Below, in pieces: positions 50,639 to 60,046 of a stretch of 64,000 nt of DNA (position 1 is its first letter; each line of letters begins with the position of its first letter). Where the stretch lies: positions 1 through 64,000 of the forward strand of contig SLHA01000010.1 in assembly GCA_007136405.1 (NCBI GenBank). Direction: 5' to 3'. The translations under genes were made by a program, and so were the position numbers. Below the pieces are notes generated by a model. It saw only the letters and a program-made list of their open reading frames with translations, was not told the DNA's origin and made no database searches. Origin of the DNA: Candidatus Latescibacterota bacterium. GTDB taxonomy: Bacteria > Latescibacterota > UBA2968 > UBA8231.

Positions 50639-53600
50639 TCAGGCACGCACGGCCTGCAGGTACTGCTCGCCGGCGATGACGAAGTTACGCAATACGACGC
50701 GGTCGCTCTGACCCACCCGGTCGTGGTCGAAGGCACGGCCCTGTTGCTGGCTGGCCAGTTGTTCGAGGGCCTCCTCGCGCAGATTGAACCGATCCCACAG
50801 ACCGATGCCGACATTGGGCTCCAGGTGGATGAATTCCCAACCCGTGATGTCTGCCGGAGCCCGGCCGTGCTCATCTTGCAGGATGGGCACGGACCCGATG
50901 CGCCGGCCCGCTTCGTCGTAGATCGGTTCGATATCCACCAGGCGGCCCGGCCGCGAGAACACGGGACTGGCCAGATAATCCAGCATCAGGTACGGTGCCC
51001 AGGCGTACGACACCCCGCGGGCATCGGTGCCGATATCACGCCCCCGTTGCTGGCGGAACTGTTCCTCGTACTGGGCCGCAAAGGCGGTCATCGCCTGCAT
51101 CACCTTCGGTACTTCGGCTTCCAGACCCGGCCGGATCTGGTCCCGGTACTGTTCCTGCACGAATTCGTCCAGGAGTTTCTCCAGAGTACCGCCGCGACCG
51201 ACGTTGGTCGCCACCTGCAGGCTGGTGAGGGTGATGGGGAAGGCCGCGTCGTACGGCTGGTCCGGATGCGCCGACGACGCCACGATGCGCAGCGAGCCAT
51301 AGATCTGCGACCGCGGCAGCCGGTCCCGCTGCACCGGTGTGTTCCATTCCAGCACCTGGCGCTCGACGAAGCGTTCCATGAACTCCGGTGTGGTCCAGAA
51401 TTCCGGTGACGTGAGCACCGCCGTCTGGATCACCACGTTCTGCCGGCGGGCGACGTCATAAAGAAAGTCCACGGCGGCGCTCACCGCTTCCGGATCGACG
51501 CGGCCGGCCTCGTCCTGCAGGTCGAACACCTTGAGGTTGCGTGCTCCCGATTCCGCGGCTCCCTTGATCAGGACGATCGGATGCTCCGCGCCAAAGGCCT
51601 CCAGACCGCGGAAATCCTCGTTCGGCACGCCTGTGGTCATCAGTTCCCTGATTTCGGCCGGGGACTTGCCGGCGCCGTACTCCCGGCGCCAGTCCATTTC
51701 CGGCGGCAGGCAAACGCCGAATTCCGGGCGGAAGATGCTTGGATACAGCGACTTGTCGTACGTGATGTCGGAAAATACGAGCGACTGGACCGTGGCCGGG
51801 AGCCCCAGGTCCTCGGTCTGTCCGGACTCGTATATCGGCAATCCGTGGAACGGGATCAGGGCGCCCACCGGGATGGGACGGGTGAAACGGGCCGCAATAC
51901 GGATGCCCTTGGGCGAGAGTGCACCGCGTTCACTGGCCGCGTCGGCCTCCGCTGCCGCCGCGGTCTGGTCCAGGCCACGATGCTGTTGCAGGGCGGCGAT
52001 GTACGTGTCGCGGCTGATATAGAAGTGCGCGTCCTCGATGACCAGGAGGTCGCGCTCGGCGCCCTCCACCTGCGTGGCGTATCCGTGCCGGGTAATCAGC
52101 AGGTTGGCGCCCCGGTGGCCATCCTGACGCACGGCCTGGTCGAGCGTGGGGCCTTCACGCAGCGCCCGCGACACGTGGGTTCGGCCTACCGGATACAGGA
52201 AGACGACATTGACCCGTTTGTCCGCTTCGATCAGGTCCGGATCGAAGTCATGGAAGACCGGCGGTGTGGCGAAACCGTCGCTGTGCATGAACGACAACTC
52301 GCGCAGCTGGTTGTAGGCACGCCAGCGTTTCTCGTCCAGCGATTCGCCGCCGGCACCGATTCCGGGGGTCACGGCATCCTGGTCGATGCGGCCGAGCAGG
52401 GCGTCCACATCCTTTTCCGGCAGGGACCCGAGCTCGGTGCATCGCACGATGACGGTGCGGATGTACCGGTACAGCCAGTCGTGGTGCTGATTGGCCAGAG
52501 CGTATATCTCCGCCTCCGTGAGGTTGTCGAAGGCTGTGCCCCGGTCGAAGATCCACGGTCTGTATTCGTACCAGTGGTCGTTGATGGTCTCGGCGAAGAA
52601 ATCCGTGAGATTCTTGTAGAACAGGCGTTCGTCGATCTCCTCGGGATCCTCCAGGGCGAACTGCAACGTCTGCGCCAGCGCGAAGGTGACGTAGAACAGC
52701 TCCATGCCGCGGGTCGCGGCCTCCAGCTGATCCGGTGCCGCGGCCGCTTTCTCGGCCAGGCGCGCCAGCACGCCGATGTCCTCGTAGCCGCCGGCCAGCA
52801 CCTTCCAGTCCTCGAGAATGATCTCGCGACCGGTATACACCTGAGCCACGCTTTCCCGGAAGGCTGTCAGAGCGTCGCCGTCGTAGTGTTCGGTGCCAAG
52901 AGCCTCCAGCGTCCGGCGGGTGCAGCCGATCAACTGGCCGAAGAGATGATTGATGCTGGTCCGGTCTTCCGTTGCCGTGGCGGCCGTGGCGTCGAATTGA
53001 CGGATCTGCTCCAGCAGGTCCTCCATGTGCTGCGACGCCTGGTCCAGGCACGGCGCCGCGGAAGCCGAGGCGAATGCCTTCATGGCCTCCTGGAAACCCG
53101 CCTCGCGATCCGACATGGCCCGGGCCTTCTCCGCCCGCACACGCAGGGCGCGGCGCCGTTCCAGCGCTTCCACGGCCGCGACTTCCACGGCCTTGCTGGA
53201 ACTCTCGACCAGCTTCTGCTGGGTGAAACGGGCCGAATCAGGTTCGTAGGCCGGGCGCACCAGGGCGTCCAGAATCTGCTCGTTCTCTGCCGGGCTGAAG
53301 GCGGCTACATCCGCTTCCGGTGCGGTGGCGGCTGCGGCGATACGTTGCACGCCGGCGGCAAAGCGTTCGAGCAGGGCATCGATGCGCTGACGCGTCTCAC
53401 CGAGAAGCACGAAGACGCCTCCCAGGCCGGCGATCCAGGCTCCGGCATCCAGGCGTGACAACGGCAGTCCCGCGGCGATCCTCACCCGGGCCTGGCTGAC
53501 GAAGGCATCCCGCTGGCGCCATTTCTTGAAGCGACGCAGCTTCTGTTCCTGCCGCAGGGCCTTGCCCGCCTCGTCGTCGTCGGTGAGCTGGCGCTGGATC

Positions 53601-56600
53601 TCGGCATAGGTCGTCTGCGCCGCGGCGATGGCCTTGTTCTGATCCCGCGATCCGGCTTCAGCTACGGCGATAACCGCGTCCAGTATGCGCTGGCCGCGGT
53701 TGCGCCAGACCTGCATCTCCTCCTCCAGGCGAGTGACGATGTGTTCGCCCAGACCGATGCCGGTGTACGTGCCCCGGCGGCCGATCTTCTCGCAGGCGGC
53801 GAAGAAGGCCTGGACGTCGAAGTCCGTCAGGGCCCGGGGTTCGCGCCCGGCGCAGCCATCGGCGATGGCCAGCGCACTGTTGGGATTTCCCTGCCGCATC
53901 AGGGTGACCAGTTTGGGCATGTCCTGCAGCAGCTCGAGTAACTGCGGGAAGGGAATACCCGTATTGAGCACATCGATGCCCTGCACATCCGTTTCGTAGT
54001 CCCGTCCGGGACCGCGCAACTTGAGCACCAGGGCATGGATACCGCCGCCGACGCGCTCGACGAGTTCCTCGATCCGGGACTCGGGCAAGGGCGCAATGCC
54101 GGCCCAGCGGCGCAAGTCTCCGCCATGGACCTCGGCGTTGGCGCGAATCTGGTCCTCCGTCAGGCCGTAATCACCCAGTTGCACCTGGACCTGGGTGGCG
54201 ATCTCGTCAAGACGGGAGTCGCTGGTGTAGAACAGCATGTCGTTGGTGGAGGACAGCGTCACGGAGGTCATGACCACGTCCGCCGGCGGCGCGTGTCCGG
54301 GGAAGGCCTGGCGCAGCCGGGCGACCGCTTCCGTGTCCGTGTCCGCCAGGTTGTAGGTCTGCAAGACCTGGCGGGCGGCGCGGTGTCCGATGGTGGAATC
54401 GCTGTCCGGATTGAATCCCTCGAGCATGAGGTGTACCAGGTTCTGCCCTTCTTCGTCGAAGGCGTAGTGCAGGTGTTCGCCGGTCTTGGCGAAGATCTCG
54501 AACAAGCGCATGCCCGTCGAGAAGCGGATGTCCTGCACCGGCTTGTATTCGGCGGACAGGGCGATCCGGGCCTGATGGTCCTGGGGACAGGCGGGATGCT
54601 TGTCGCGGGCCTGGCGCAGGCATTCGTAGATGGACCAGGCCTTGTAGAAGACCATGAAACGGTTCACCTGCTCGGCGTTGATGACCATTTTCTCCACGCT
54701 CCAGTCCGCTGCCAGATTGGCGATCAGGCGGGGACCAGATGCGGTTTCGTGCCAGGGACGCCCCAGATGCTCCAGGGCCCGGGCGATCTTGGTGATGTGG
54801 AAGACCAGCAGCTCACCCCGCAGACCGATGTACTCTTCGAGAACCTCGTACCGGAGCAGTTTGTCCGCGGCCCAGTGCTGCCAGTCGAATTCCGTGTTGA
54901 ACTCCTGCTTGCGCGCCAGGGCTTGCTTGGCCAGCTGCATGATGCCGTGGTGCAGGTGGTCCGGAACGCCCATCTGCCTGAGCTTGACATCATTGGTGAG
55001 CGACAGCACAAAGGCCAGGAAGAGCCCGTCCTTGGGGACGCAGTAACCGCCGTATCCCTCACCGGCGGGAGGGACATAGCGGTCCCCGCGCAGGTTCATC
55101 TGGTCTCCCATGTCCTGGGCATCGCCCTCCAGGACCGCGTTGCACAACAGGCCGAGCGCGTTGGAGCCGGCGAAGTGCGTGACGGCCAGGCCGTTCTCCG
55201 AGGTCTTCTGGATTTCCGCATAAGCCAGGGCGGGACGTTCTTCGACGCCGCCCTCGTTGACCAGGCTGTAGAATTCGAACCCGGCCTGGGCGGAGGCGGC
55301 GTCGGCGCCGCCGACCCACTGACGCCACTTGACCACAGAATCCCGCTCGCGGTGGCCCAGATTGACCCGGCTGGGGGTATACAGCAGGTTGTACCGCTTG
55401 TTGCCGCCGGTGGCCTGGTAGTAATAATGGGGATCGCTGCATTCGGCGTTGAGCTGGTGGCGTGCCACCACCGCCTTGCGGGCCGTGGAGGTCAGCGTCT
55501 GCGAATACATGCGCAGGAAGGCCCGCTCACGAGCCTCCATGTCCAGGTGCGGTTTTTCGGCGGACAGTTCCCGGAAGACCAGGCGGCGCGCCTGACTGCG
55601 CATGATGCTGGCCATCTCATCGCGGTAGTCCGGCTCGCTTTCGGCCACGACCCGGCGGGCTTGCTCCACGTCCAGCCCCTGACGGCTGTCCATCACCTCC
55701 TCCACCCGCTGCTCGAAGGCACGCCCGTTGTTTTCCGCCACCAGCGGCACGGCAGCGGTCATCAATTCGTCCCGGTGGTCGTCCAGGTATTGCTCGACGC
55801 GGCGGGGGTCGCGTGCCGGGGCCGTGTCCAGGGTGGCCTCCGGGTCTTCGGCGCATTCCAGCAGCGTACCGAGCAGCGCCACCTGTTCGGCGACGGGGCG
55901 GTAACTGCCGATGACGATGCTTACGGCCACCGGCGCCGGCACTTTCTGCTCGGCCATGACCTCCTCGACGACCACGTCCATGCCCAGATCCGCGATCACC
56001 TTGCGGCCAATCTCGTACATGCGCTGCCGGTAACGGCCGATCTCCTCGTCCACCTCCTGGTCCAGCCCACGGGCCCGGATGACGTTGAACAAGGCCATCT
56101 CCTCTTCGATCCAGGACTGCACATAGCCTTCCGTCATGCCGGCGGATTCGGTGGTGAGGATGTGCAGCGACGAAACAGGGCGGGTGCGCTGCAAGGCGAC
56201 AGGCTCGTACCGGGCCGCGGCCCGTGCGAGGGCCTGCGGTTGATCATCGAAGACTTTCTCCAGCGCGGTGGTGATGCGGGTTCGACCGCTGGCCGCCTCC
56301 AGCACCTGTCCCACCAGGTTGTCCGGAGCATCCCGGTGCGTCTCGCACAGCACCCGGCGCAGCGCCACGCGCCGCGGCACCGACTCCTGTTCGACCAGGC
56401 GGTGGATGGCTTCGATCAACGCGTCCTCGCTGGCTTCGATCAGCGCCGCCAGGTGGCTGATCTCCGGATGCTGGCGCGGCATGTCCTGCAGGACCAGGCG
56501 TGCGGCCTCGTCCGGTGTGACCGTCGGGTCCTCGGCGCAGATGTCGTCCACGGCGCGGGCGAGCCGGCGGTCCGATTCGGTGATCAGGATCCTGGCCAGT

Positions 56601-58510
56601 CCGACGCGCTCGGAGGCCATGACCTCGTCCAGATTCTGAGCCCAGAACGGAGCGTGCAGCCGGAAGAACGCTTCCATGGCTTCCTGATCGACTTCGGTCT
56701 GTATCTGATCTACCTGAGTGAGCTGGCCGCCGACTTCCACTTCCCGGCGGATGAGTCGCTCCTTGATGAACAGAGGGATGGCCTCCACCCAGTCGTTGAC
56801 CTTGATCACCCAGTGCGTGTCGGTTTCGCGGCCGTTTACCTCGATCCGGCCGGCACCGGGGGTGTTGTAGATATAGTCCCCGCCCTGGCGCAGCAGGTCG
56901 CGCAGATCCTCCTCCTTGCCGGTGTGCACTTCGCGGAAGGCATTGGCATTGGCCAGGTTGATGGTTTCGCTGGGATGCAGCCGCTGCAGCTGGAGCACAT
57001 ATGCCGCCGGAGACTTGTCACAGGATTCGAGTTCGCGGCGACAACGGGCGGACAGATCGAAGAGTTTGTCGATCGCCTGGCCGGCATTCTGCATGCGTTC
57101 CCGCGCCATGTCGATGGCGCCGCGCGACAGGAGACGACGGGAGGCGTTGTCCGCTTCGTCGAGGATTTTCTGCGCTGATTCCGACTGGTGTCCGACCAGG
57201 CATTCGTCAAAGGCGTTGAGCGCGCCGACCAGGCGGGCGTACGGCGTGCGTTTCTGCTGCTGCACGAGATGCAGCAGGCTGGTGGCTGCGGCGTGCAGAT
57301 CCGTGTTGTGGCGACTGGCGCGTTCGATCTGGCGGGCTACACGCGCCAGCCGGCTCTTGTCGTCGACGAATTTGGCGGTGGACAGCAGATTGGCCTGGTT
57401 GCCGAAGGCCCTGGACAGGCGCCCGGAGACCAGGCGGATGTCGTTTTCGTATGCCCAGCCGGAGATGCGTTGGATGTTCCTGCCTTCAGCCCGGTAATCG
57501 AAATGGCGCGAGATGGTAGCGTTGACCTCAGCGCGCCATTCGTCCAGATCCTCGGCTTCGCTGTTCAGCAGACGGCCGACCTCGTCCTGGGGGTAGGGGG
57601 CGTCGATGCGATCCTGCATGCGTATCCAGGTGACCCATTTGTCGCGCCATTTCAGCGTGTTCTCCACCTGCTCGAAGACGCGGTTCGCATAGGCCAACGG
57701 CGATTCACCCGAACGGGGCGCCGTCAGGCTGGAGGCCTCCGGAGCGACCTCGCGTATTTTCTCACTGACGCCCCGTCGCAACGAGGTACCGGTGTCCGCA
57801 TAGCGCATCTGGTCTATGGCCAGACCGGCCTGGAACAGCGTTTCCGTGGAGATCGCCGCCAGCTCCGTGATGCCCACTCCGTCCTGCGTCTCGGCCAGCC
57901 GGGCGTCGTAGCGGTTGGTCACGGCCATGCCGAGGATGTTGCCGCAATCCACCGGGGCGGTGCGCAGGAACTGCTGCAACTGCTCGCGCTGCAGACTGGT
58001 GAGCAGTGCATACATGTCGAAGACGCGATGGATGGCGGCGCGCTGGGTGACCTTGGGATTGAGCATGGAGAGGGTGCCCAGCAGGACCATGCCGGCAAAA
58101 TGCGCCGAGGCCTCGGCCGGATCCTGCGGCGCCCAGGTGGCGTCCAGCTGCAATACCGGGCTGGCGCCCTTGCGGGGTGCCGGGTAGAGGCGAGCGACGC
58201 GATCGTTGCTTTCCACAAAATTCACGCGGATGCTGCCGCGGTGCGACGTGGCGTCACGCAGGACCGCCGTCAGCAACGGGTGGGTGGAGCTGGCTTCGGT
58301 GAAGGCCTGGTATCCTGTCGCGAACACGGCCGCCGTGGCCTGTACCGCGTCATTGGCTCGGCGCGGCAGTTCGAAGCGGCAGTGCTTGCGCGTCAGTTTG
58401 AGCTTGCCCTCGGCGAGCGTCTTGCCGGGCTGACGCAACGCTATCTGGGAGTTCTCTCCCCCGGCGTCCAGGTCCGGCATATGGATGGGAAGGCAGTGAT
58501 GATCCGCCAT
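50639..58510 (-). CDS. Giant (~2,623 aa) uncharacterised protein with an ATP-grasp-like C-terminal segment
   Basis: Single uninterrupted frame; start MADHHCLPIHMPD preceded by GAGGTAA RBS; C-terminal HPIVLIKGAAESGARNLKVFD...FMERFVERQVLEWNTP...YGSLRIVASSA...TNVGRGGTLEKLLDEFV is ATP-grasp-like. Confidence 0.85.
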   Translation of the reverse strand: MADHHCLPIHMPDLDAGGENSQIALRQPGKTLAEGKLKLTRKHCRFELPRRANDAVQATAAVFATGYQAFTEASSTHPLLTAVLRDATSHRGSIRVNFVESNDRVARLYPAPRKGASPVLQLDATWAPQDPAEASAHFAGMVLLGTLSMLNPKVTQRAAIHRVFDMYALLTSLQREQLQQFLRTAPVDCGNILGMAVTNRYDARLAETQDGVGITELAAISTETLFQAGLAIDQMRYADTGTSLRRGVSEKIREVAPEASSLTAPRSGESPLAYANRVFEQVENTLKWRDKWVTWIRMQDRIDAPYPQDEVGRLLNSEAEDLDEWRAEVNATISRHFDYRAEGRNIQRISGWAYENDIRLVSGRLSRAFGNQANLLSTAKFVDDKSRLARVARQIERASRHNTDLHAAATSLLHLVQQQKRTPYARLVGALNAFDECLVGHQSESAQKILDEADNASRRLLSRGAIDMARERMQNAGQAIDKLFDLSARCRRELESCDKSPAAYVLQLQRLHPSETINLANANAFREVHTGKEEDLRDLLRQGGDYIYNTPGAGRIEVNGRETDTHWVIKVNDWVEAIPLFIKERLIRREVEVGGQLTQVDQIQTEVDQEAMEAFFRLHAPFWAQNLDEVMASERVGLARILITESDRRLARAVDDICAEDPTVTPDEAARLVLQDMPRQHPEISHLAALIEASEDALIEAIHRLVEQESVPRRVALRRVLCETHRDAPDNLVGQVLEAASGRTRITTALEKVFDDQPQALARAAARYEPVALQRTRPVSSLHILTTESAGMTEGYVQSWIEEEMALFNVIRARGLDQEVDEEIGRYRQRMYEIGRKVIADLGMDVVVEEVMAEQKVPAPVAVSIVIGSYRPVAEQVALLGTLLECAEDPEATLDTAPARDPRRVEQYLDDHRDELMTAAVPLVAENNGRAFEQRVEEVMDSRQGLDVEQARRVVAESEPDYRDEMASIMRSQARRLVFRELSAEKPHLDMEARERAFLRMYSQTLTSTARKAVVARHQLNAECSDPHYYYQATGGNKRYNLLYTPSRVNLGHRERDSVVKWRQWVGGADAASAQAGFEFYSLVNEGGVEERPALAYAEIQKTSENGLAVTHFAGSNALGLLCNAVLEGDAQDMGDQMNLRGDRYVPPAGEGYGGYCVPKDGLFLAFVLSLTNDVKLRQMGVPDHLHHGIMQLAKQALARKQEFNTEFDWQHWAADKLLRYEVLEEYIGLRGELLVFHITKIARALEHLGRPWHETASGPRLIANLAADWSVEKMVINAEQVNRFMVFYKAWSIYECLRQARDKHPACPQDHQARIALSAEYKPVQDIRFSTGMRLFEIFAKTGEHLHYAFDEEGQNLVHLMLEGFNPDSDSTIGHRAARQVLQTYNLADTDTEAVARLRQAFPGHAPPADVVMTSVTLSSTNDMLFYTSDSRLDEIATQVQVQLGDYGLTEDQIRANAEVHGGDLRRWAGIAPLPESRIEELVERVGGGIHALVLKLRGPGRDYETDVQGIDVLNTGIPFPQLLELLQDMPKLVTLMRQGNPNSALAIADGCAGREPRALTDFDVQAFFAACEKIGRRGTYTGIGLGEHIVTRLEEEMQVWRNRGQRILDAVIAVAEAGSRDQNKAIAAAQTTYAEIQRQLTDDDEAGKALRQEQKLRRFKKWRQRDAFVSQARVRIAAGLPLSRLDAGAWIAGLGGVFVLLGETRQRIDALLERFAAGVQRIAAAATAPEADVAAFSPAENEQILDALVRPAYEPDSARFTQQKLVESSSKAVEVAAVEALERRRALRVRAEKARAMSDREAGFQEAMKAFASASAAPCLDQASQHMEDLLEQIRQFDATAATATEDRTSINHLFGQLIGCTRRTLEALGTEHYDGDALTAFRESVAQVYTGREIILEDWKVLAGGYEDIGVLARLAEKAAAAPDQLEAATRGMELFYVTFALAQTLQFALEDPEEIDERLFYKNLTDFFAETINDHWYEYRPWIFDRGTAFDNLTEAEIYALANQHHDWLYRYIRTVIVRCTELGSLPEKDVDALLGRIDQDAVTPGIGAGGESLDEKRWRAYNQLRELSFMHSDGFATPPVFHDFDPDLIEADKRVNVVFLYPVGRTHVSRALREGPTLDQAVRQDGHRGANLLITRHGYATQVEGAERDLLVIEDAHFYISRDTYIAALQQHRGLDQTAAAAEADAASERGALSPKGIRIAARFTRPIPVGALIPFHGLPIYESGQTEDLGLPATVQSLVFSDITYDKSLYPSIFRPEFGVCLPPEMDWRREYGAGKSPAEIRELMTTGVPNEDFRGLEAFGAEHPIVLIKGAAESGARNLKVFDLQDEAGRVDPEAVSAAVDFLYDVARRQNVVIQTAVLTSPEFWTTPEFMERFVERQVLEWNTPVQRDRLPRSQIYGSLRIVASSAHPDQPYDAAFPITLTSLQVATNVGRGGTLEKLLDEFVQEQYRDQIRPGLEAEVPKVMQAMTAFAAQYEEQFRQQRGRDIGTDARGVSYAWAPYLMLDYLASPVFSRPGRLVDIEPIYDEAGRRIGSVPILQDEHGRAPADITGWEFIHLEPNVGIGLWDRFNLREEALEQLASQQQGRAFDHDRVGQSDRVVLRNFVIAGEQYLQAVRA

Positions 58511-58803
58511 GGAGTTACCTCGCTGTTTGGAGATGAGCCTGTGGCTGGCACGATGGGCGGGCCCAGGCTGTTGTCCGGTATTGGTGTCCTGTGTTTGCTG
58601 TGCCGTACATGATCCAGCGCGTCCGAGTGGCGGCTTGCCAGACCGGACCGGAGGATATATCTGCGGATACTCGAGTATGGGCAATATACGGAGCCAGCCC
58701 AACAGAGGCTATCCCCGAAGGAACGGATCCTTGCGCTATCCGCGCATGGGAGGTGCCGGCGAACGAGAGGCGCAGGGCAGCGGAAACCGGCGCCGCGCCG
58801 GCA

Positions 58804-59628
58804 TCACCGGAACGACTTGCGCCAGGTGCGGCCGCCGGAACGCCGGTAGTCGGACGGGGCGATGCCTACTTGTTCCTTGAACAGAGTACTGAAATGGCTG
58901 AAGGACTGGTAACCCACGCTCAGGCTGATCTGGGTGATCGACAGCGTGCTTTCCAGCAGCAGCTTCTTGCTGTAGTCCAGGCGCATCCCGGTAAGGACCT
59001 GGTTCAGCGTCTGGTGCCGTACCTGACGAAACAGCCGGGCCAGATGCGCCGGTGACAGGTTGACCACCCGGGCCAGCCCGGCGCGTGTGAGTGGCTGGCT
59101 CAGGTTGTTGCGCATGTAACTCTCCACCCGCTCGACGATCTCGCGCTGGTAGGCGGCATTGACCGAGGGCGGGCCGAGCGTGCCGGCGGGGGCCGCCGGG
59201 ATGGCTGCGCGCCGCAGGCCGATGAGGATCCTGGTGAGCAGGATGCCAATCAGGTCGTCGGCGTTGCTGTCAGCAGGAAGCCGGATCTCGGAAACCAGGG
59301 CGTGCAGATCCGGCTGCAACTCCAGGGGCGTAGGCATCACCCGGTCGATCAGGGCGTCGAGGTCCAGCCGGGTGGCGCTGAAATGGGCCCACAGATAACC
59401 CGGGGCCCGGTCCACCGAGCGCGGAGAACGGAGGGTTCCGGGCGGAATGAGGATGGACTCGTGGGATTTGAGCAGGTGCTGCTGCGGACCGACGATCATC
59501 TCCACCGCGCCGTACAGCACGCAGTACCATTGGTAGATCTCATGCCGGTGCGCACCGTAATGGTAGCGCGTTCCTTTCTCACGGTAGCCGACACGCTGGA
59601 GCTGAATGGGCAGGTCCGAATGAGGCAT
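58804..59628 (-). CDS. AraC-family transcriptional regulator with N-terminal cupin-like domain
   Basis: RYHYGAHRHEIYQWYCVLYG...ESILIPPGTLRSPRSV; HTH LTRAGLARVVNLSPAHLARLFRQ, ITQISLSVGYQSFSHFSTLFKEQVGIAPSDYRR. Confidence 0.93.
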   Translation of the reverse strand: MPHSDLPIQLQRVGYREKGTRYHYGAHRHEIYQWYCVLYGAVEMIVGPQQHLLKSHESILIPPGTLRSPRSVDRAPGYLWAHFSATRLDLDALIDRVMPTPLELQPDLHALVSEIRLPADSNADDLIGILLTRILIGLRRAAIPAAPAGTLGPPSVNAAYQREIVERVESYMRNNLSQPLTRAGLARVVNLSPAHLARLFRQVRHQTLNQVLTGMRLDYSKKLLLESTLSITQISLSVGYQSFSHFSTLFKEQVGIAPSDYRRSGGRTWRKSFR

Positions 59629-59954
59629 GGCCGCAGCAACCGGACGCAGGCTGGCTGGTCCGGTGTGACCCGGACCGCCCGGTCAGCCGGTCTGTTGGAG
59701 AAGAGCGTGCGTCACACTCCGGGTGTTCGCGTTCGCCGGTACCCGGTAGCATGCCTCGAGGGACGCTGCTGCGCCGTGCCCTGGTACGGGAAGAGAACAG
59801 GGTCTCAGGTCGCAGCGAGAGGCGGCGAACCGCAGGAACACCGACCATAAAGTACCGGTTGGGCGCGACGGGATCAACTGTGTCGCGCCTGTGTTATGCG
59901 CTTGGCCGGCAATCGCTGGAGCAGGATCGCGGCAGGACGATGCAAAACACAGCC

Positions 59955-59990
59955 GCTGCGATCCGCTGCAATGCTGCGATCCGCTGCAAT
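59955..59990. repeat. Perfect 18-bp tandem duplication (gctgcgatccgctgcaat x2)
   Basis: Two adjacent identical 18-mers read directly. Confidence 0.9.
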
Positions 59991-60046
59991 GGGGTGCTGC
60001 GGCCGGGGATGGGGCACGATCATCCGGCCGGAGATGGATGCCGGTG

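Noticed and set aside
54035-57178. 1047-aa + strand ORF antisense to the giant gene, plus other long antisense ORFs (51581..53458, 57188..58612)
   Set aside because: His/Gly/Gln-rich translations typical of antisense frames; no RBS or motif support; minus frame is continuous
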